NCBI RefSeq assembly: GCF_900110275.1
Contig: NZ_FODC01000003.1
Location: 744,001 to 808,000, forward strand
Source: Duganella sp. CF517
GTDB taxonomy: Bacteria > Pseudomonadota > Gammaproteobacteria > Burkholderiales > Burkholderiaceae_D
Direction of reading: 5' to 3'
Length of the DNA: 64,000 bases
In this document: in pieces, positions 33,754 through 42,443 of the stretch
How the letters are laid out: the number at the start of each line of letters is the position of its first letter
Position numbering within the stretch: the first letter of the stretch is position 1
The notes under the pieces: generated by a model
Database searches by the model: none
Told to the model about the DNA's origin: nothing
Seen by the model: the letters and a program-made list of their open reading frames with translations, nothing else
Made by a program: the position numbers and the translations under genes

Positions 33754-34851
33754 TCAAAGCGCGCCAGGAAGCGTCGTTTCCTTCGTCAACTTCGGCTCAT
33801 TGAGAAGCTTGGTCTTGTAGCGCATCAATTCTTCGTCGGGCACGTCGAAGCGAGTGAGCCATTCTTTCGCGGCAAGACCGGTGAGCCTCGGCTCCCCATC
33901 TTTTGAACCGTAGTGCAGGGAGAGGTCGGCCATCAACCTGACGTCCCTCAACGCCATCGCGGGCAATACGTATATTGAAGGTTTGGGATCAAGCTCGACC
34001 GGGGCAATTTCCGGCTCAGGCCCGGCTTGGATGACGATGCCGCCGCCATAGTCGTATTTCGCAAACCAGCTGGCGGGCAATTCGGATCGCAAAGTGAAAA
34101 GCCCGCCCGCCTTCTCCACCATGGCATGGTTGATCGCGGTCAGCCAGCCCACCGTGACCAAATGATGCTCGACATCCCTTCCGGGCAGGCCGCCGATCAT
34201 GTGGCCGGACCCGGCGTCGAGCCCGGCCATTTTTGGAACCATGAAAGCCTCGGTCGGCTCGTTGGGCTCCACCCGCACCGCCGAAAGATTCAACGCGAAC
34301 CCGCCGTGCCCGTGCTCCGCATTGAGAAGCCTGCAAAAATCGACGAAGAGCTTTTGAAACAGCGTCGGATTTTCTTCGACGACCTCTTTGGGAACAGAGA
34401 AAATCAATGAGTCTGGCCCCCACGTCCCCATTCGCGCCTGCCATGCCCGGCGACCGAACGTGCTGAACAGCCAAGGACTGGCGTCATGCGGTTTTTCGCC
34501 GCCCGTATAGGTGAATCCGAAATGGTCGTCCTCGTCCATTTTCTTGACCATCGCGCGGAGTTCGGGCGCTTTGGCGTAGGCGTATTTGTCCGGGCCTGAG
34601 GGCGGCTCGTCGCGCCACAGCCATTTCAAATGGTCCTCCGCCACAGCGCGGTAGGCATCGAAACACTTGCATAAGGCCTCGCGCCCTTCGAGGGTGTGCG
34701 AACCTTTGAAATACAACGTGCCCCTTACCGCAATCGTGGCGCCGACGTAGTCCTCGGGACCGTATTTCATCAACAAGGCCCCGGGCATTTCGAGATGTCC
34801 ATGAGTCTTGTTCCACTCGGCCATGAATGTGTCGATATCTGGTTTTGCCAT
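33754..34851 (-). CDS. DUF3396-type immunity protein of toxin module 2
   Basis: The product has 365 residues. The segments YVGATIAVRGTLYFKGSHTL, EDHLKWLWRDEPPSG, TGGEKPHDASPWLFSTFGRR and PASWFAKYDYGGGIVIQAGP are typical of the DUF3396 / type VI immunity family. It starts 12 bases after the end of the VRR-NUC toxin gene on the same strand, the usual toxin-immunity order. The protein should be cytoplasmic and bind the nuclease domain. The frame is intact, in contrast to the toxin, so the cell keeps protection without an obviously working toxin. The last codons lie next to the IS21 fragment but appear undamaged. Confidence 0.82.
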   Translation of the reverse strand: MAKPDIDTFMAEWNKTHGHLEMPGALLMKYGPEDYVGATIAVRGTLYFKGSHTLEGREALCKCFDAYRAVAEDHLKWLWRDEPPSGPDKYAYAKAPELRAMVKKMDEDDHFGFTYTGGEKPHDASPWLFSTFGRRAWQARMGTWGPDSLIFSVPKEVVEENPTLFQKLFVDFCRLLNAEHGHGGFALNLSAVRVEPNEPTEAFMVPKMAGLDAGSGHMIGGLPGRDVEHHLVTVGWLTAINHAMVEKAGGLFTLRSELPASWFAKYDYGGGIVIQAGPEPEIAPVELDPKPSIYVLPAMALRDVRLMADLSLHYGSKDGEPRLTGLAAKEWLTRFDVPDEELMRYKTKLLNEPKLTKETTLPGAL

Positions 34852-34863
34852 TGTGAAGCTCTC

Positions 34864-35592
34864 TTAAAAAACAGGGGCGAGGCCCGGAACGGGCCTCAAC
34901 GGTGGGCGTGGCGATTTGCCCTTCGACAGAATATACAAGACCCACGCGGCGACCGTCGCCGCAGCGCCAAGCTCCTCAATCGGTATGTTCGGATCTTTCG
35001 GCTCTTCGCTCTGGCAATCGCAGTCGCCAGGCTCCAGCGTCGCGAGCTTCTTCTCATCCCCGGCAATTTTAGCGTAGGCGTCCCTCTGCTCAGCCTTGAG
35101 TGTGTCGGGAGGGAACTTCATCTCCACAATCTGCTTGATGTTGTCCTGCGTCGGGGGCTTGGAAGCATCTTTCACAACGACGACGTCTGGCCGGCGAATG
35201 AGTCCAATGCCCGACTTGTAGGCGCGCGTATGCTCCGGTTTGGACCCCCAGTATTTCTTGATCCAGCCGGGCAGATAATCGTGGCCCTTGGTGTCCACGT
35301 CGCTATCCGTTATCGGCGCTGGTGGCGTCTGGGTCATGTCATAGTTCAGCTCTTGCTTGTAGTTGGATCTATGGTCAAGCGCTTTGTCGAGACCTTTCAG
35401 GTGCGCGCTGACGCATCCCTATTTGAGCTGCTTGCCGTCCTTGCCGATGTTGGGCTGCTTGTCGCATTTGCACATCGCGGAGCATAGGATTTTTTTGTCC
35501 ACCGAATCGATTTTTGCTCCATGGATGCGAACGACCGTCGTTGTGCCTTCGCGCGACATGCCGCCTGTCGCCAATGGTGGAAGATCGCTCAC
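34864..35592 (-). pseudogene. PAAR-VRR-NUC nuclease toxin interrupted by an in-frame amber codon
   Basis: The GTG at 35590-35592 overlaps the stop of the gene before it. The frame encodes a PAAR-like N-terminus (SDLPPLATGG, KKILCSAMCKCDKQPNIGK), then TAG at 35419-35421, then continues in the same frame without another stop (GCVSAHLKGLDKALDHRSNY, YDMTQTPPAP) into the nuclease domain: RPDVVVVKDAS and VEMKFPPDT give the Asp and E-x-K of a VRR-NUC/PD-(D/E)xK site, followed by KIAGDEKKLATLEPGDCDC. Total 242 residues with the stop read through. One base change from CAG (Gln) would explain the TAG. The product would be a DNA-cutting type VI effector; as written only the PAAR part is made. Confidence 0.78.
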
Positions 35593-35933
35593 TTCTTCTC
35601 CTTCATCAAGTCGAACGCCAGAGCCTCGGCGGCATCCCGCTCCACCCACTGGGTGTAACCCTCGGCATCTGTCACTCCAGTAAGGTATTGGCCACCGGTG
35701 GAACGCACACGGACAGTCTCGCCCGATATCGGCTTGGCGTCATCGGCGCTCACTAACTGGAATCGACCTTGGAAACGCTCATCGGCCCCGCCAAGACTCT
35801 GCTCCCCATACGCTGCCGCCATGCCGGCACCGCTGATACGGGATCGGGCGGAGCAGGCGCCAGGCCTCACGCTGGCGTCCGAGCTGTTGAGGAATCGCTG
35901 GCGAACGCTATCGGGCACGTTGAGCGACCGCAT
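35589..35933 (-). CDS. Transthyretin-like small protein upstream of the PAAR-VRR-NUC toxin
   Basis: The open frame is 114 residues long. The last 75 (from an ATG at 35820-35822) look like the accessory domain seen in PAAR effector operons: FQGRFQLVSADDAKPISGET, then GVTDAEGYTQWV. This has the same V-x-G-x-TDAxG pattern as the C-terminal domain of the frameshifted PAAR protein at 30640-31219. The first 37 residues look less convincing, so the start may be at 35822, or the gene may be the 3' end of a longer protein lost at the island's edge. Its stop overlaps the GTG start of the toxin gene (GTGA). Confidence 0.5.
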   Translation of the reverse strand: MRSLNVPDSVRQRFLNSSDASVRPGACSARSRISGAGMAAAYGEQSLGGADERFQGRFQLVSADDAKPISGETVRVRSTGGQYLTGVTDAEGYTQWVERDAAEALAFDLMKEKK

Positions 35934-36008
35934 CGCTGCGCCGAACGAGCGGCGATGCGCCTTGATCTGGATAGTCTATCAAGCTCTATCAAACACCATT
36001 CGCTCGAC

Positions 36009-36043
36009 TTGGAAGGCCGGTTTCCGCCTCGATGGCCTTCCAA
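36009..36043. repeat. 10-base inverted repeat after the integrase gene
   Basis: TTGGAAGGCC at 36009-36018 and GGCCTTCCAA at 36034-36043 form a perfect stem with a 15-base loop, nine bases after the integrase stop. There is no T-tract on the minus strand, so it is not a classical terminator. It could be an RNA-end stabiliser or a recombination arm site. Confidence 0.45.
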
Positions 36044-36051
36044 CTCGCCGC

Positions 36052-37397
36052 CTACGTGCCTGAGCTCTTTGGCTTGCTTGAACCCTTGGCGGGCGCCAAA
36101 TTGGCATACCGCGCGGTGGTCTGGCCATCCTTGTGGTGGACCACCCAGCGGAACTGCTCCTCGGTCTGTATCGCTCCCGAGTCGATCATCTCGCTTTGGC
36201 GTATGCGCTCGATGCTGCGCTTTTGCAGGTTCGCCACGCTGCGCGCGCCGATCATGTCGGCGATCACCACCGGCGACGAGGTGATGTCCCGAAGGACGCG
36301 GGAGATGAAGGAGCGCCGCGTGTCGTGCATGCGGATGCCCTCCAACTTGGCGCGCGTCAACACGCGGCGGAACACCGACTTGAAGCCCTCGATCTTGTAG
36401 TGGAACACGCAGTCATCGCCGTCCGCGCGAGGAATCGCCCTGAACGCCTCGACGGCCTCCGGCAACAGGATCACCAAGCGCTCCTCGTCGGCCTTGGTCT
36501 GTTCGGCGTCCAAATTGATGACGCCGCGCTCCAAGTCGATCTGCGACCACAGCAGGCCCAGCACCTCCGCCCTGCGCATGCCGGTGGACATCGCCACCGC
36601 GAAGATCAGCGGCATCTCCTTGTTGCGGCACTTGCGCAGCTAAGTCAGCAGCGCCTCCTCCTGCTCAGGCCCGATGATGGTCCGACGCTTGCGCTCGCCG
36701 CCCTTGACCTTCGTCTTGTCGGCCAGTTGAAATGGGTTGCGCCCGTTCAACTGCTTCCAGGCGGGATGGTCCGTGTAGCGTAGCTTGTTCACCACCGATT
36801 GCAACGCGTAGAGCTCGCGCTTGACGGTGCTCTTGGCCTTGCCCTGCCCCAAGCGGTAGTCGATGTATTCGGTCGCCTCCTGCTCGGTCAGCTCGTCGAC
36901 GTAGAAGTCGCCGATCTGCTTGGTCGCGAAGCCCTTCGACTTGTCGCGCAGCGCGGCCAGCGGACCGCTGGGCACCGCGAAGCCCTCCTTGACGTAGGAG
37001 ATGGGGATGACCTTGCAATGAAGCAACCGGGCGGCGGCGGCCTTGGCGGTCTGCCGCACCTTGTCGACCTCGGATTCGAGCTTGGGATTCACATAGGCGC
37101 GCATGTAGCTGTCGATGGCGTGGCCGAGCGTGCAGCGCCCCTTCATCACAAGCTCGGCGGCGAGGAGCTCCATCTTGGACACTTCGAGCGTCGCCCGGTC
37201 GCGCCCGCGCGCGATCAGCAGCCGCCCTCGGGGGTCTTGGTGTCTTCGAGGAAGAGCTTGGCGCGCTCGAGATCGGCGAACGACCGGTCGACCACGAAGT
37301 CGCCGCGCTCGACGCGCACTCTATAACGTATGGATTTGGACTTGTCGGCGTTTTTCCAGTCGATGACCCGGATGCCGCGTGGTATGGATGATGCCAT
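36052..37397 (-). pseudogene. Island integrase (tyrosine recombinase), one frameshift and one amber codon
   Basis: Read from the ATG at 37397, the first 59 residues (MASSIPRGIRVIDWKNADKS on to EDTKTPEGG) form the usual arm-binding start. A frameshift near 37215 is needed to continue with LLIARGRDRATLEVSKMELL. The core-binding region follows, then TAG at 36640-36642 inside EEALLT*LRKCRNKE, then the catalytic part in the same frame: STGMRRAEVLGLLWSQIDLE (first Arg) and GIRMHDTRRSFISRVL (H-x-x-R as HDTRR). The C-terminal end is AKGSSKPKSSGT, with a likely catalytic Tyr in TARYANLAPA. As written it cannot make a full enzyme. Its position beside tRNA-Val makes it the enzyme that inserted the island. 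Confidence 0.82.
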
Positions 37398-37522
37398 GAT
37401 GGCCTTTGGCGTTGGTGGAATCGTTTGTCGAATTCCCCCTATTTTTCACCGCAAAGCCGGCATAAGCCGCTGTCCTGAAACGAGCCGGCGAACGCCAAGC
37501 CATTGATTTCAAAACAAAAATT

Positions 37523-37597
37523 TGGTGGGAAGTGCAAGTTTCGAACTTGCGACCCCTGCAGTGTGAATGCAGTGCTCTACCCCTGAGCTAACCTCCC
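37523..37597 (-). tRNA. tRNA-Val (anticodon CAC)
   Basis: Read on the minus strand the gene is 75 bases long with an encoded CCA. The acceptor strands GGGAGGT and ACTTCCC pair with one G-T wobble. The D-arm is GCTC-AGGGGTAGA-GC, the anticodon stem CTGCA/TGCAG encloses the loop TTCACAC (anticodon CAC, reading GUG), and the T-arm is GCAAG-TTCGAAA-CTTGC. It lies between dnaQ and the island integrase. The 3' half is repeated at 30282-30331, so this gene is the attachment site of the island and its 3' half was probably supplied by it. Confidence 0.93.
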
Positions 37598-37683
37598 GAA
37601 GCGGGGCGAATTATCGCATACATCCCCAGGGAAATGGAAGGGCCGGCGTGAAAATTATGCATTCGGCCCTGCTATCGTCCCCA

Positions 37684-38394
37684 TCAAGCGGCCGGCGCCA
37701 AGCTGGCGGTCCAGATGCACTGCCCTTTGACAGCCTTGTCGAGGCCCGCCAGGGTGGCCGCGTGAGCGGCAAGCTCATCGTCCGACGCCGGCAGGAAAAT
37801 GATATCGGCCAGCGGCACCGGTTCGAGCAGGGCGCCGCCGACGACGACCTCCTCCTCCACATCCATGCCCAGGCTGTTCTGCCCGCGCGTCATCGACAGG
37901 TAGACGTCGGCCAGCAGCTCGGCGTCGAGTAGCGCGCCGTGCAGTTTGCGGTGCGAGTTCGAGACGCCGTAGCGGTCGCACAGCGCGTCGAGCGAGTTGC
38001 GCTTGCCCGGATGGAGCTCCTTGGCGTGCACCAACGTGTCGATGACGCCGCCGATGTGGGTCGAGAAGTCCGGCAGCTTGAGCAGGCGGAACTCGTGGTT
38101 CAGGAACCCAAGGTCGAACGGCGCGTTGTGGATGATGACTTCGGCGCCCTGGATGTATTCGCGCAGCTGGTCGACGATCTCGTGGAATCTCGGCTTGTCG
38201 CGCAAGAACTCGGTCGTCAGGCCGTGGACGTTAAGCGCGCCCTCTTCCGATTCGCGTTCCGGATTGATGTAGACGTGGAAGTTATTCCCGGTCAGCATGC
38301 GGTTGTGCAGTTCGACGCAGCCGATCTCGATGATGCGGTTGCCCAGCTTGGGGTTGATACCGGTGGTTTCGGTATCGAGAACGATTTGGCGCAT
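37684..38394 (-). CDS. dnaQ: DNA polymerase III epsilon subunit (3'-5' proofreading exonuclease)
   Basis: The product has 236 residues. The DEDDh exonuclease motifs are all present: DTETTG at about residue 7 (Asp and Glu), NAPFDLGFL near 95 (Asp) and HGALLDAELL near 152 (His and Asp). The protein proofreads newly made DNA within the polymerase III core, bound to the alpha and theta subunits. Length and the C-terminal extension fit bacterial DnaQ. It lies downstream of rnhA on the same strand with a 94-base gap, the usual betaproteobacterial order, and just before tRNA-Val. Confidence 0.96.
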   Translation of the reverse strand: MRQIVLDTETTGINPKLGNRIIEIGCVELHNRMLTGNNFHVYINPERESEEGALNVHGLTTEFLRDKPRFHEIVDQLREYIQGAEVIIHNAPFDLGFLNHEFRLLKLPDFSTHIGGVIDTLVHAKELHPGKRNSLDALCDRYGVSNSHRKLHGALLDAELLADVYLSMTRGQNSLGMDVEEEVVVGGALLEPVPLADIIFLPASDDELAAHAATLAGLDKAVKGQCIWTASLAPAA

Positions 38395-38488
38395 AAGTAC
38401 TCTGTGGTTGCTACGGTCAAGCGGAGAAGTATAACAGGCCGGTCGGGCCGCGATCGCGGCCAGTCAGGGTCTCGGCCGGCCCGGCGCT

Positions 38489-38929
38489 TTAGCGGCCGCG
38501 CGCCAGCTCGACGCCGCGGTTGGCCAGCACGTCGGCGCGCTCGTTGCCCGGATGGCCGTTGTGCCCGCGCACCCAGCGCCATTCGACCGTGTGCATGGTT
38601 TGCGCGGCGTCAAGCGCCTTCCACAAGTCCTCGTTCTTGACCGGCTCCTTGGCGGCGGTTTTCCAGCCGCGCGCTTTCCAGCCGTGTATCCATTCGCTGA
38701 TGCCTTTTTGAACATACTGGCTGTCGGTGTGCAGCACCACCGTGCACGGGCGCTTGAGCGCGCTCAACGCTTCGATCACCGCCTGCAATTCCATGCGGTT
38801 GTTGGTGGTGTCGCGCGCGCCACCGCAGATTTCCTTCTCGGCCCCCTCGGCCACCAGCAACGCGCCCCAGCCGCCGAGGCCAGGATTGCCCTTGCACGCG
38901 CCGTCGGTAAAAATTTCCACCTTATCCAT
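38489..38929 (-). CDS. rnhA: Ribonuclease HI
   Basis: The product has 146 residues. The active-site acids are visible in [11 protein letters not shown] (Asp), [10 protein letters not shown] (Glu), LHTDSQYV (Asp) and NERADVLAN (Asp). The enzyme cleaves RNA in RNA-DNA hybrids in the cytoplasm. Length is typical of RNase HI without an extra hybrid-binding domain. It begins four bases after the methyltransferase stop, so the two are co-transcribed, with dnaQ next. Confidence 0.96.
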   Translation of the reverse strand: MDKVEIFTDGACKGNPGLGGWGALLVAEGAEKEICGGARDTTNNRMELQAVIEALSALKRPCTVVLHTDSQYVQKGISEWIHGWKARGWKTAAKEPVKNEDLWKALDAAQTMHTVEWRWVRGHNGHPGNERADVLANRGVELARGR

Positions 38930-38933
38930 ACTG

Positions 38934-39758
38934 CTATTCCCGCCTTTTGTTTGTTGCCGGGACGACCACCTGGGCCGTCGCCGATTTTTTGGTCCAAGCC
39001 GGACCGATCAGATGCATGCCCTTGACCCGCTTGATCGCCTGCACGATATACACGCCGCCGAAGAACGGCCACCAGCGCGGCCCGGCATTATCCATGAATG
39101 CGTAACGGTTCAACCATTTTTCTGTGCGGCAGGCCGGCGCGTAGCAACCGAAATGACTTTGGCTGGCGCTCATATTCAATAATTTTAACCAGTCTTTCAT
39201 GCGCGGCATAGTGATCAGCTCCTCGGTGCGCGGCAGGAACGAGGTGCCGCCGACGCGCCGCATCACATGGCGCGCGCCCCACAGGCTGGCCGGGTTGAAG
39301 CCGCAGATGATGACCTGGCCTTCGGGGATCAGCACGCGTTCGACTTCACGCAGCACCTGGTGCGGGTCGGTGGAAAATTCCAGCACGTGCGGCAGCACCA
39401 CCAGGTCCATGCTTTGCGAGGCGAACGGCAGCTCGGTGTAATCGAGCGTGAGCGCGACCGGACGCGGCGGCGGCGCCGGCGCCACCGCGATCTCCGGCCC
39501 GCCATGCGCCGGCGCCGCTTGCTGCTGCGGCGCGACCGGCGGGCGCACCTTGCGGTCGGCCAGCCATTTGTACGGCATGCGGTTGGCCGCGAGCGCATCG
39601 ATTTGCGGCATGCCGATCTGCACCGCGTTGTACCCGAAGATATCGGCTGTTAAATTATCGAGACATGTTTGTTCCCACGCACGCAAGTACACGCCTGCGG
39701 GCGTTTGCAGCCAGCCTTCCAGCGCTATAATGGATTGCTCCGATCCCGCTTTATCCAT
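38934..39758 (-). CDS. Class I SAM-dependent methyltransferase
   Basis: The product has 274 residues from the ATG at 39756-39758; a TTG seven codons upstream is less likely. The second half of a Rossmann methyltransferase is clear: [20 protein letters not shown] (motif of the Methyltransf_11 family) and [21 protein letters not shown] Pro/Ala-rich linker occupies about residues 70-95, where the usual GxGxG loop would be, so SAM binding may be unusual or weak. The gene is conserved beside gloB and rnhA in betaproteobacteria. Substrate unknown. Its start lies only 20 bases from the divergent gloB start. Confidence 0.83.
   Translation of the reverse strand: MDKAGSEQSIIALEGWLQTPAGVYLRAWEQTCLDNLTADIFGYNAVQIGMPQIDALAANRMPYKWLADRKVRPPVAPQQQAAPAHGGPEIAVAPAPPPRPVALTLDYTELPFASQSMDLVVLPHVLEFSTDPHQVLREVERVLIPEGQVIICGFNPASLWGARHVMRRVGGTSFLPRTEELITMPRMKDWLKLLNMSASQSHFGCYAPACRTEKWLNRYAFMDNAGPRWWPFFGGVYIVQAIKRVKGMHLIGPAWTKKSATAQVVVPATNKRRE
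39726..39731 (+). promoter_or_regulatory. Candidate -10 box of gloB
   Basis: A perfect TATAAT lies 47 bases upstream of the gloB ATG, inside the methyltransferase coding region. TTTGCA at 39704-39709 is a weak -35 candidate 16 bases before it. Because the two genes diverge with only 20 bases between starts, the gloB promoter has to lie inside its neighbour. Confidence 0.5.
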
Positions 39759-39778
39759 GTCTAGCCTTTTGTGATCCA

Positions 39779-40585
39779 ATGACCATATCTTCTAACCAAG
39801 CTCTCAGTGTTCTGACGGTTCCAGCATTCCACGACAATTACCTGTGGCTGATACATGATGGCGTGCATGCCGCCGTCGTCGACCCGGGCGACGCCAAGCC
39901 GATACTGGCGGCGCTCAAAGCAAACGGACTCAAGCTCACCGCCATTCTACTCACCCATCACCACGCTGACCACATCGGCGGCGTTCCCGAATTATTACAG
40001 CATTATCAGGTTCCCGTTTTCGGCCCGCGCAACGAGACCATCGCCGCCGTCACTTTGCCGGTCGGCGAAGGCAAGCAGTTCGACGTGCCGGGCCTTCCGC
40101 TGCGCCTGTCCGTGCTCGACGTGCCCGGCCACACGATGGGCCACATCGCCTACGTGCGCGAGCCGTCCGCCGACGAGCCGACCTGGCTGTTTTGCGGCGA
40201 CACCTTGTTCGCGGGCGGCTGCGGCCGCCTGTTCGAGGGCACGCCGGCGCAGATGATCAGCTCACTGGGCAAACTGGCCGCGCTCCCGGATGATACCAAG
40301 GTGTATTGCGCCCACGAATATACGCTGTCCAACCTGCGCTTCGCGCGCGTGGTCGAGCCGGATAATGTGGCGCTGCAAGAGCGTGTGAAGGTGGAGACCG
40401 ACAAGCGCGAGCATAATCTGCCGACGGTGCCGAGCACGATCGGTGTCGAGAAGGCGACCAATCCCTTCCTGCGCTACCGGGAACCGGCGATCGCGGAACA
40501 GTTGATCAAGGCCGGACGGCTCGATCGTATCGACACCGCGCTGGCGACGTTCACCGCGCTGCGCTTGTGGAAAAATGATTTTTGA
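39779..40585 (+). CDS. gloB: Hydroxyacylglutathione hydrolase (glyoxalase II)
   Basis: The product has 268 residues. It is a metallo-beta-lactamase fold protein with [11 protein letters not shown] (the T-H-x-H-x-D-H metal site) near residue 59, [11 protein letters not shown] (His), [17 protein letters not shown] (Asp) and [14 protein letters not shown] (His). The C-terminal glutathione-binding domain ends in NPFLRYRE. It hydrolyses S-lactoylglutathione to lactate and glutathione, completing methylglyoxal detoxification. The length and C-terminal domain fit GloB rather than a generic lactamase-fold protein. Confidence 0.95.
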   Translation: MTISSNQALSVLTVPAFHDNYLWLIHDGVHAAVVDPGDAKPILAALKANGLKLTAILLTHHHADHIGGVPELLQHYQVPVFGPRNETIAAVTLPVGEGKQFDVPGLPLRLSVLDVPGHTMGHIAYVREPSADEPTWLFCGDTLFAGGCGRLFEGTPAQMISSLGKLAALPDDTKVYCAHEYTLSNLRFARVVEPDNVALQERVKVETDKREHNLPTVPSTIGVEKATNPFLRYREPAIAEQLIKAGRLDRIDTALATFTALRLWKNDF

Positions 40586-40589
40586 TGCG

Positions 40590-40630
40590 AAAGCCGGCGG
40601 ACAAACATCATCCGCCGGCTTTGGTTTTTA
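40590..40630. terminator. Bidirectional terminator between gloB and aceB
   Basis: AAAGCCGGCGGA at 40590-40601 and TCCGCCGGCTTT at 40611-40622 form a perfect 12-base stem with a 9-base loop, followed by GGTTTTTA. It starts four bases after the gloB stop and precedes the convergent aceB stop at 40641, so it can end both transcripts. Confidence 0.85.
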
Positions 40631-40640
40631 GAACCCGGAT

Positions 40641-42239
40641 TTAAATTTCTTCATACAGCGGCAAGGTCAGGAACTCCGCGAACTCGGTCGAGGTCGACAT
40701 CTGTTCGAAGATCTGGCCGGCGCGCACATAGGTCGGGCCGTCGCCGCCCGGCGCGTCGCGCTGCACCTTGGCCAACTCCTCCGGTATCATCGCGCGCACC
40801 ATGTCGGCCGTCACTTTGCGGCCGTCGTCCAGCACGCCCTTGTCCGACCGGATCCACTGCCATACCTGCGAGCGGCTGATTTCGGCCGTGGCCGCGTCTT
40901 CCATCAGATTGTGGATCGGCACGCAGCCGTTGCCGGCCAGCCAGCTGCCCAGGTAATGAATGCCGACGTTGATGTTGTAACGCAGGCCGGCCTCGGTGAT
41001 CGGCGCTTCAGGCTTGAAGTCCAGCAGCTGTTCGGCGCTGACGTCGATGTCCGGACGCTGCTTGTCGATCTGGTTCGGCTTGTCGCCCAGCACCTTGGTA
41101 AACTCGGTCATCGCCAGTTCGACCAGGCCCGGGTGGGCGACCCAGCCGCCGTCGTAGCCGTCGGTGGCGTCGCGCGCCTTGTCGTTGCGCACGCCGCCCA
41201 TCGCGACCTCGTTCTTTTCCGGATCGTTCTTGATCGGGATCAGCGCGGCCATGCCGCCGATGGCCGGCGCATTGCGCTTGTGGCAGGTTTTAAGCAGCAG
41301 CAGCGCATAGGCGCGCATGAACGGTGCCGTCATCGTCACCTTGGCGCGGTCGGCCAGGCAGAAATCCTTGTCCAGCTTGAACTTCTTGATGCACGAGAAG
41401 ATGTAATCCCAGCGGCCGGCGTTCAGGCCCGAGCTGTGCTCGCGCAGTTCGTACAGGATCTCGTCCATCTCGAAGGCGGCCAGGATGGTCTCGATCAGCA
41501 CGGTCGCCTTGATGGTGCCCTGCGGCAGGCCCAGCTCGTTCTGCGTCATCACGAAAATGTCGTTCCATAGGCGCGCTTCCAGGTGCGATTCCATCTTCGG
41601 CAGATAGAAGTACGGGCCGGCGCCGCGCGCCAGTTGCTCCTTGGCGTTGTGGAACATGAACAGCGCGAAGTCGAATATGCCGCCGGAAATACGCTTGCCG
41701 TCGACCAGCACGTGCTTCTCATCCAGGTGCCAGCCGCGCGGACGCACGACCAGGGTGGCGATCTTGTCGTTCAGCTTGTAGGACTTGCCGTTTTGCTCGA
41801 GCGCGATGGTGCGGCGCACGGCGTCGAACATATTGATCTGGCCGGTAATCTGGTTGTCCCAGTTCGGCGTGTTGGAATCCTCGAAGTCGGTCATGTAGCT
41901 GTCGGCGCCCGAGTTGAAGGCGTTGATGACCATTTTGCGCTCGACCGGGCCGGTGATCTCGACGCGGCGGCACTCCAGCGCCTTCGGGATCGGCGCGATC
42001 TTCCAGTCGCCGGCGCGGATGTGCGCGGTCTCGGGCAGGAAGTCCGGACGCTCGCCCGCGTCGAGGCGCTTGGCGCGCTCGACCCGCACGGCCAGCAACT
42101 GTTGGCGGCGCGATTCGAACTCGCGGGTCAGCTTGGCCACCAGCGACAGCGCGTCGGCGGTCAGGATGTTTTCGTAGCCGGGCTTGATCTCGCCGGTGAT
42201 TTGCATGCCTGCCGGCAAAGTAATGGTGGACTGCGTCAT
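40641..42239 (-). CDS. aceB: Malate synthase A
   Basis: The product has 532 residues, the usual length of the A isoform. Recognisable segments are the N-terminal [20 protein letters not shown] and [14 protein letters not shown], the catalytic [15 protein letters not shown] and the C-terminal [20 protein letters not shown] with [17 protein letters not shown]. It condenses glyoxylate with acetyl-CoA to malate in the glyoxylate shunt, allowing growth on acetate or fatty acids. A LysR regulator is divergent from it (204-base gap). On the minus strand a TATAAT at 42280-42285 lies about 40 bases before the start codon and may be its -10 box. Confidence 0.96.
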   Translation of the reverse strand: MTQSTITLPAGMQITGEIKPGYENILTADALSLVAKLTREFESRRQQLLAVRVERAKRLDAGERPDFLPETAHIRAGDWKIAPIPKALECRRVEITGPVERKMVINAFNSGADSYMTDFEDSNTPNWDNQITGQINMFDAVRRTIALEQNGKSYKLNDKIATLVVRPRGWHLDEKHVLVDGKRISGGIFDFALFMFHNAKEQLARGAGPYFYLPKMESHLEARLWNDIFVMTQNELGLPQGTIKATVLIETILAAFEMDEILYELREHSSGLNAGRWDYIFSCIKKFKLDKDFCLADRAKVTMTAPFMRAYALLLLKTCHKRNAPAIGGMAALIPIKNDPEKNEVAMGGVRNDKARDATDGYDGGWVAHPGLVELAMTEFTKVLGDKPNQIDKQRPDIDVSAEQLLDFKPEAPITEAGLRYNINVGIHYLGSWLAGNGCVPIHNLMEDAATAEISRSQVWQWIRSDKGVLDDGRKVTADMVRAMIPEELAKVQRDAPGGDGPTYVRAGQIFEQMSTSTEFAEFLTLPLYEEI

Positions 42240-42443
42240 GGGATAGGTCTCCGTAAGAAAATATTAACTTCCATACCAAATTATAAGCACTGATGCTGCG
42301 GCTGCGCGCCTGAATCTTTTAGTGTGGCTGCTCGGTTACGCGGCGTTCTGTTTTACAGTATATTCACTCATAAGTTATGCAAACGAGACTAAAAATCACT
42401 TCATCTATGCGTTTTTATCACAAGTGAGAGGCACGCCGGTTCC

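Larger units (their letters stand above)
30282..37597. mobile_element. Genomic island inserted in tRNA-Val(CAC)
   Basis: The island is bounded by the displaced tRNA half at 30282-30331 and the intact tRNA-Val at 37523-37597, about 7.2 kb apart. A tyrosine-recombinase-type integrase gene lies next to the intact tRNA, reading away from it. Cargo consists of two PAAR-linked toxin-immunity modules pointing at each other. IS3 and IS21 fragments lie between them. Several genes carry frameshifts or in-frame amber codons, while genes on both sides of the island are intact. This points to real decay rather than sequencing error. Confidence 0.8.
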
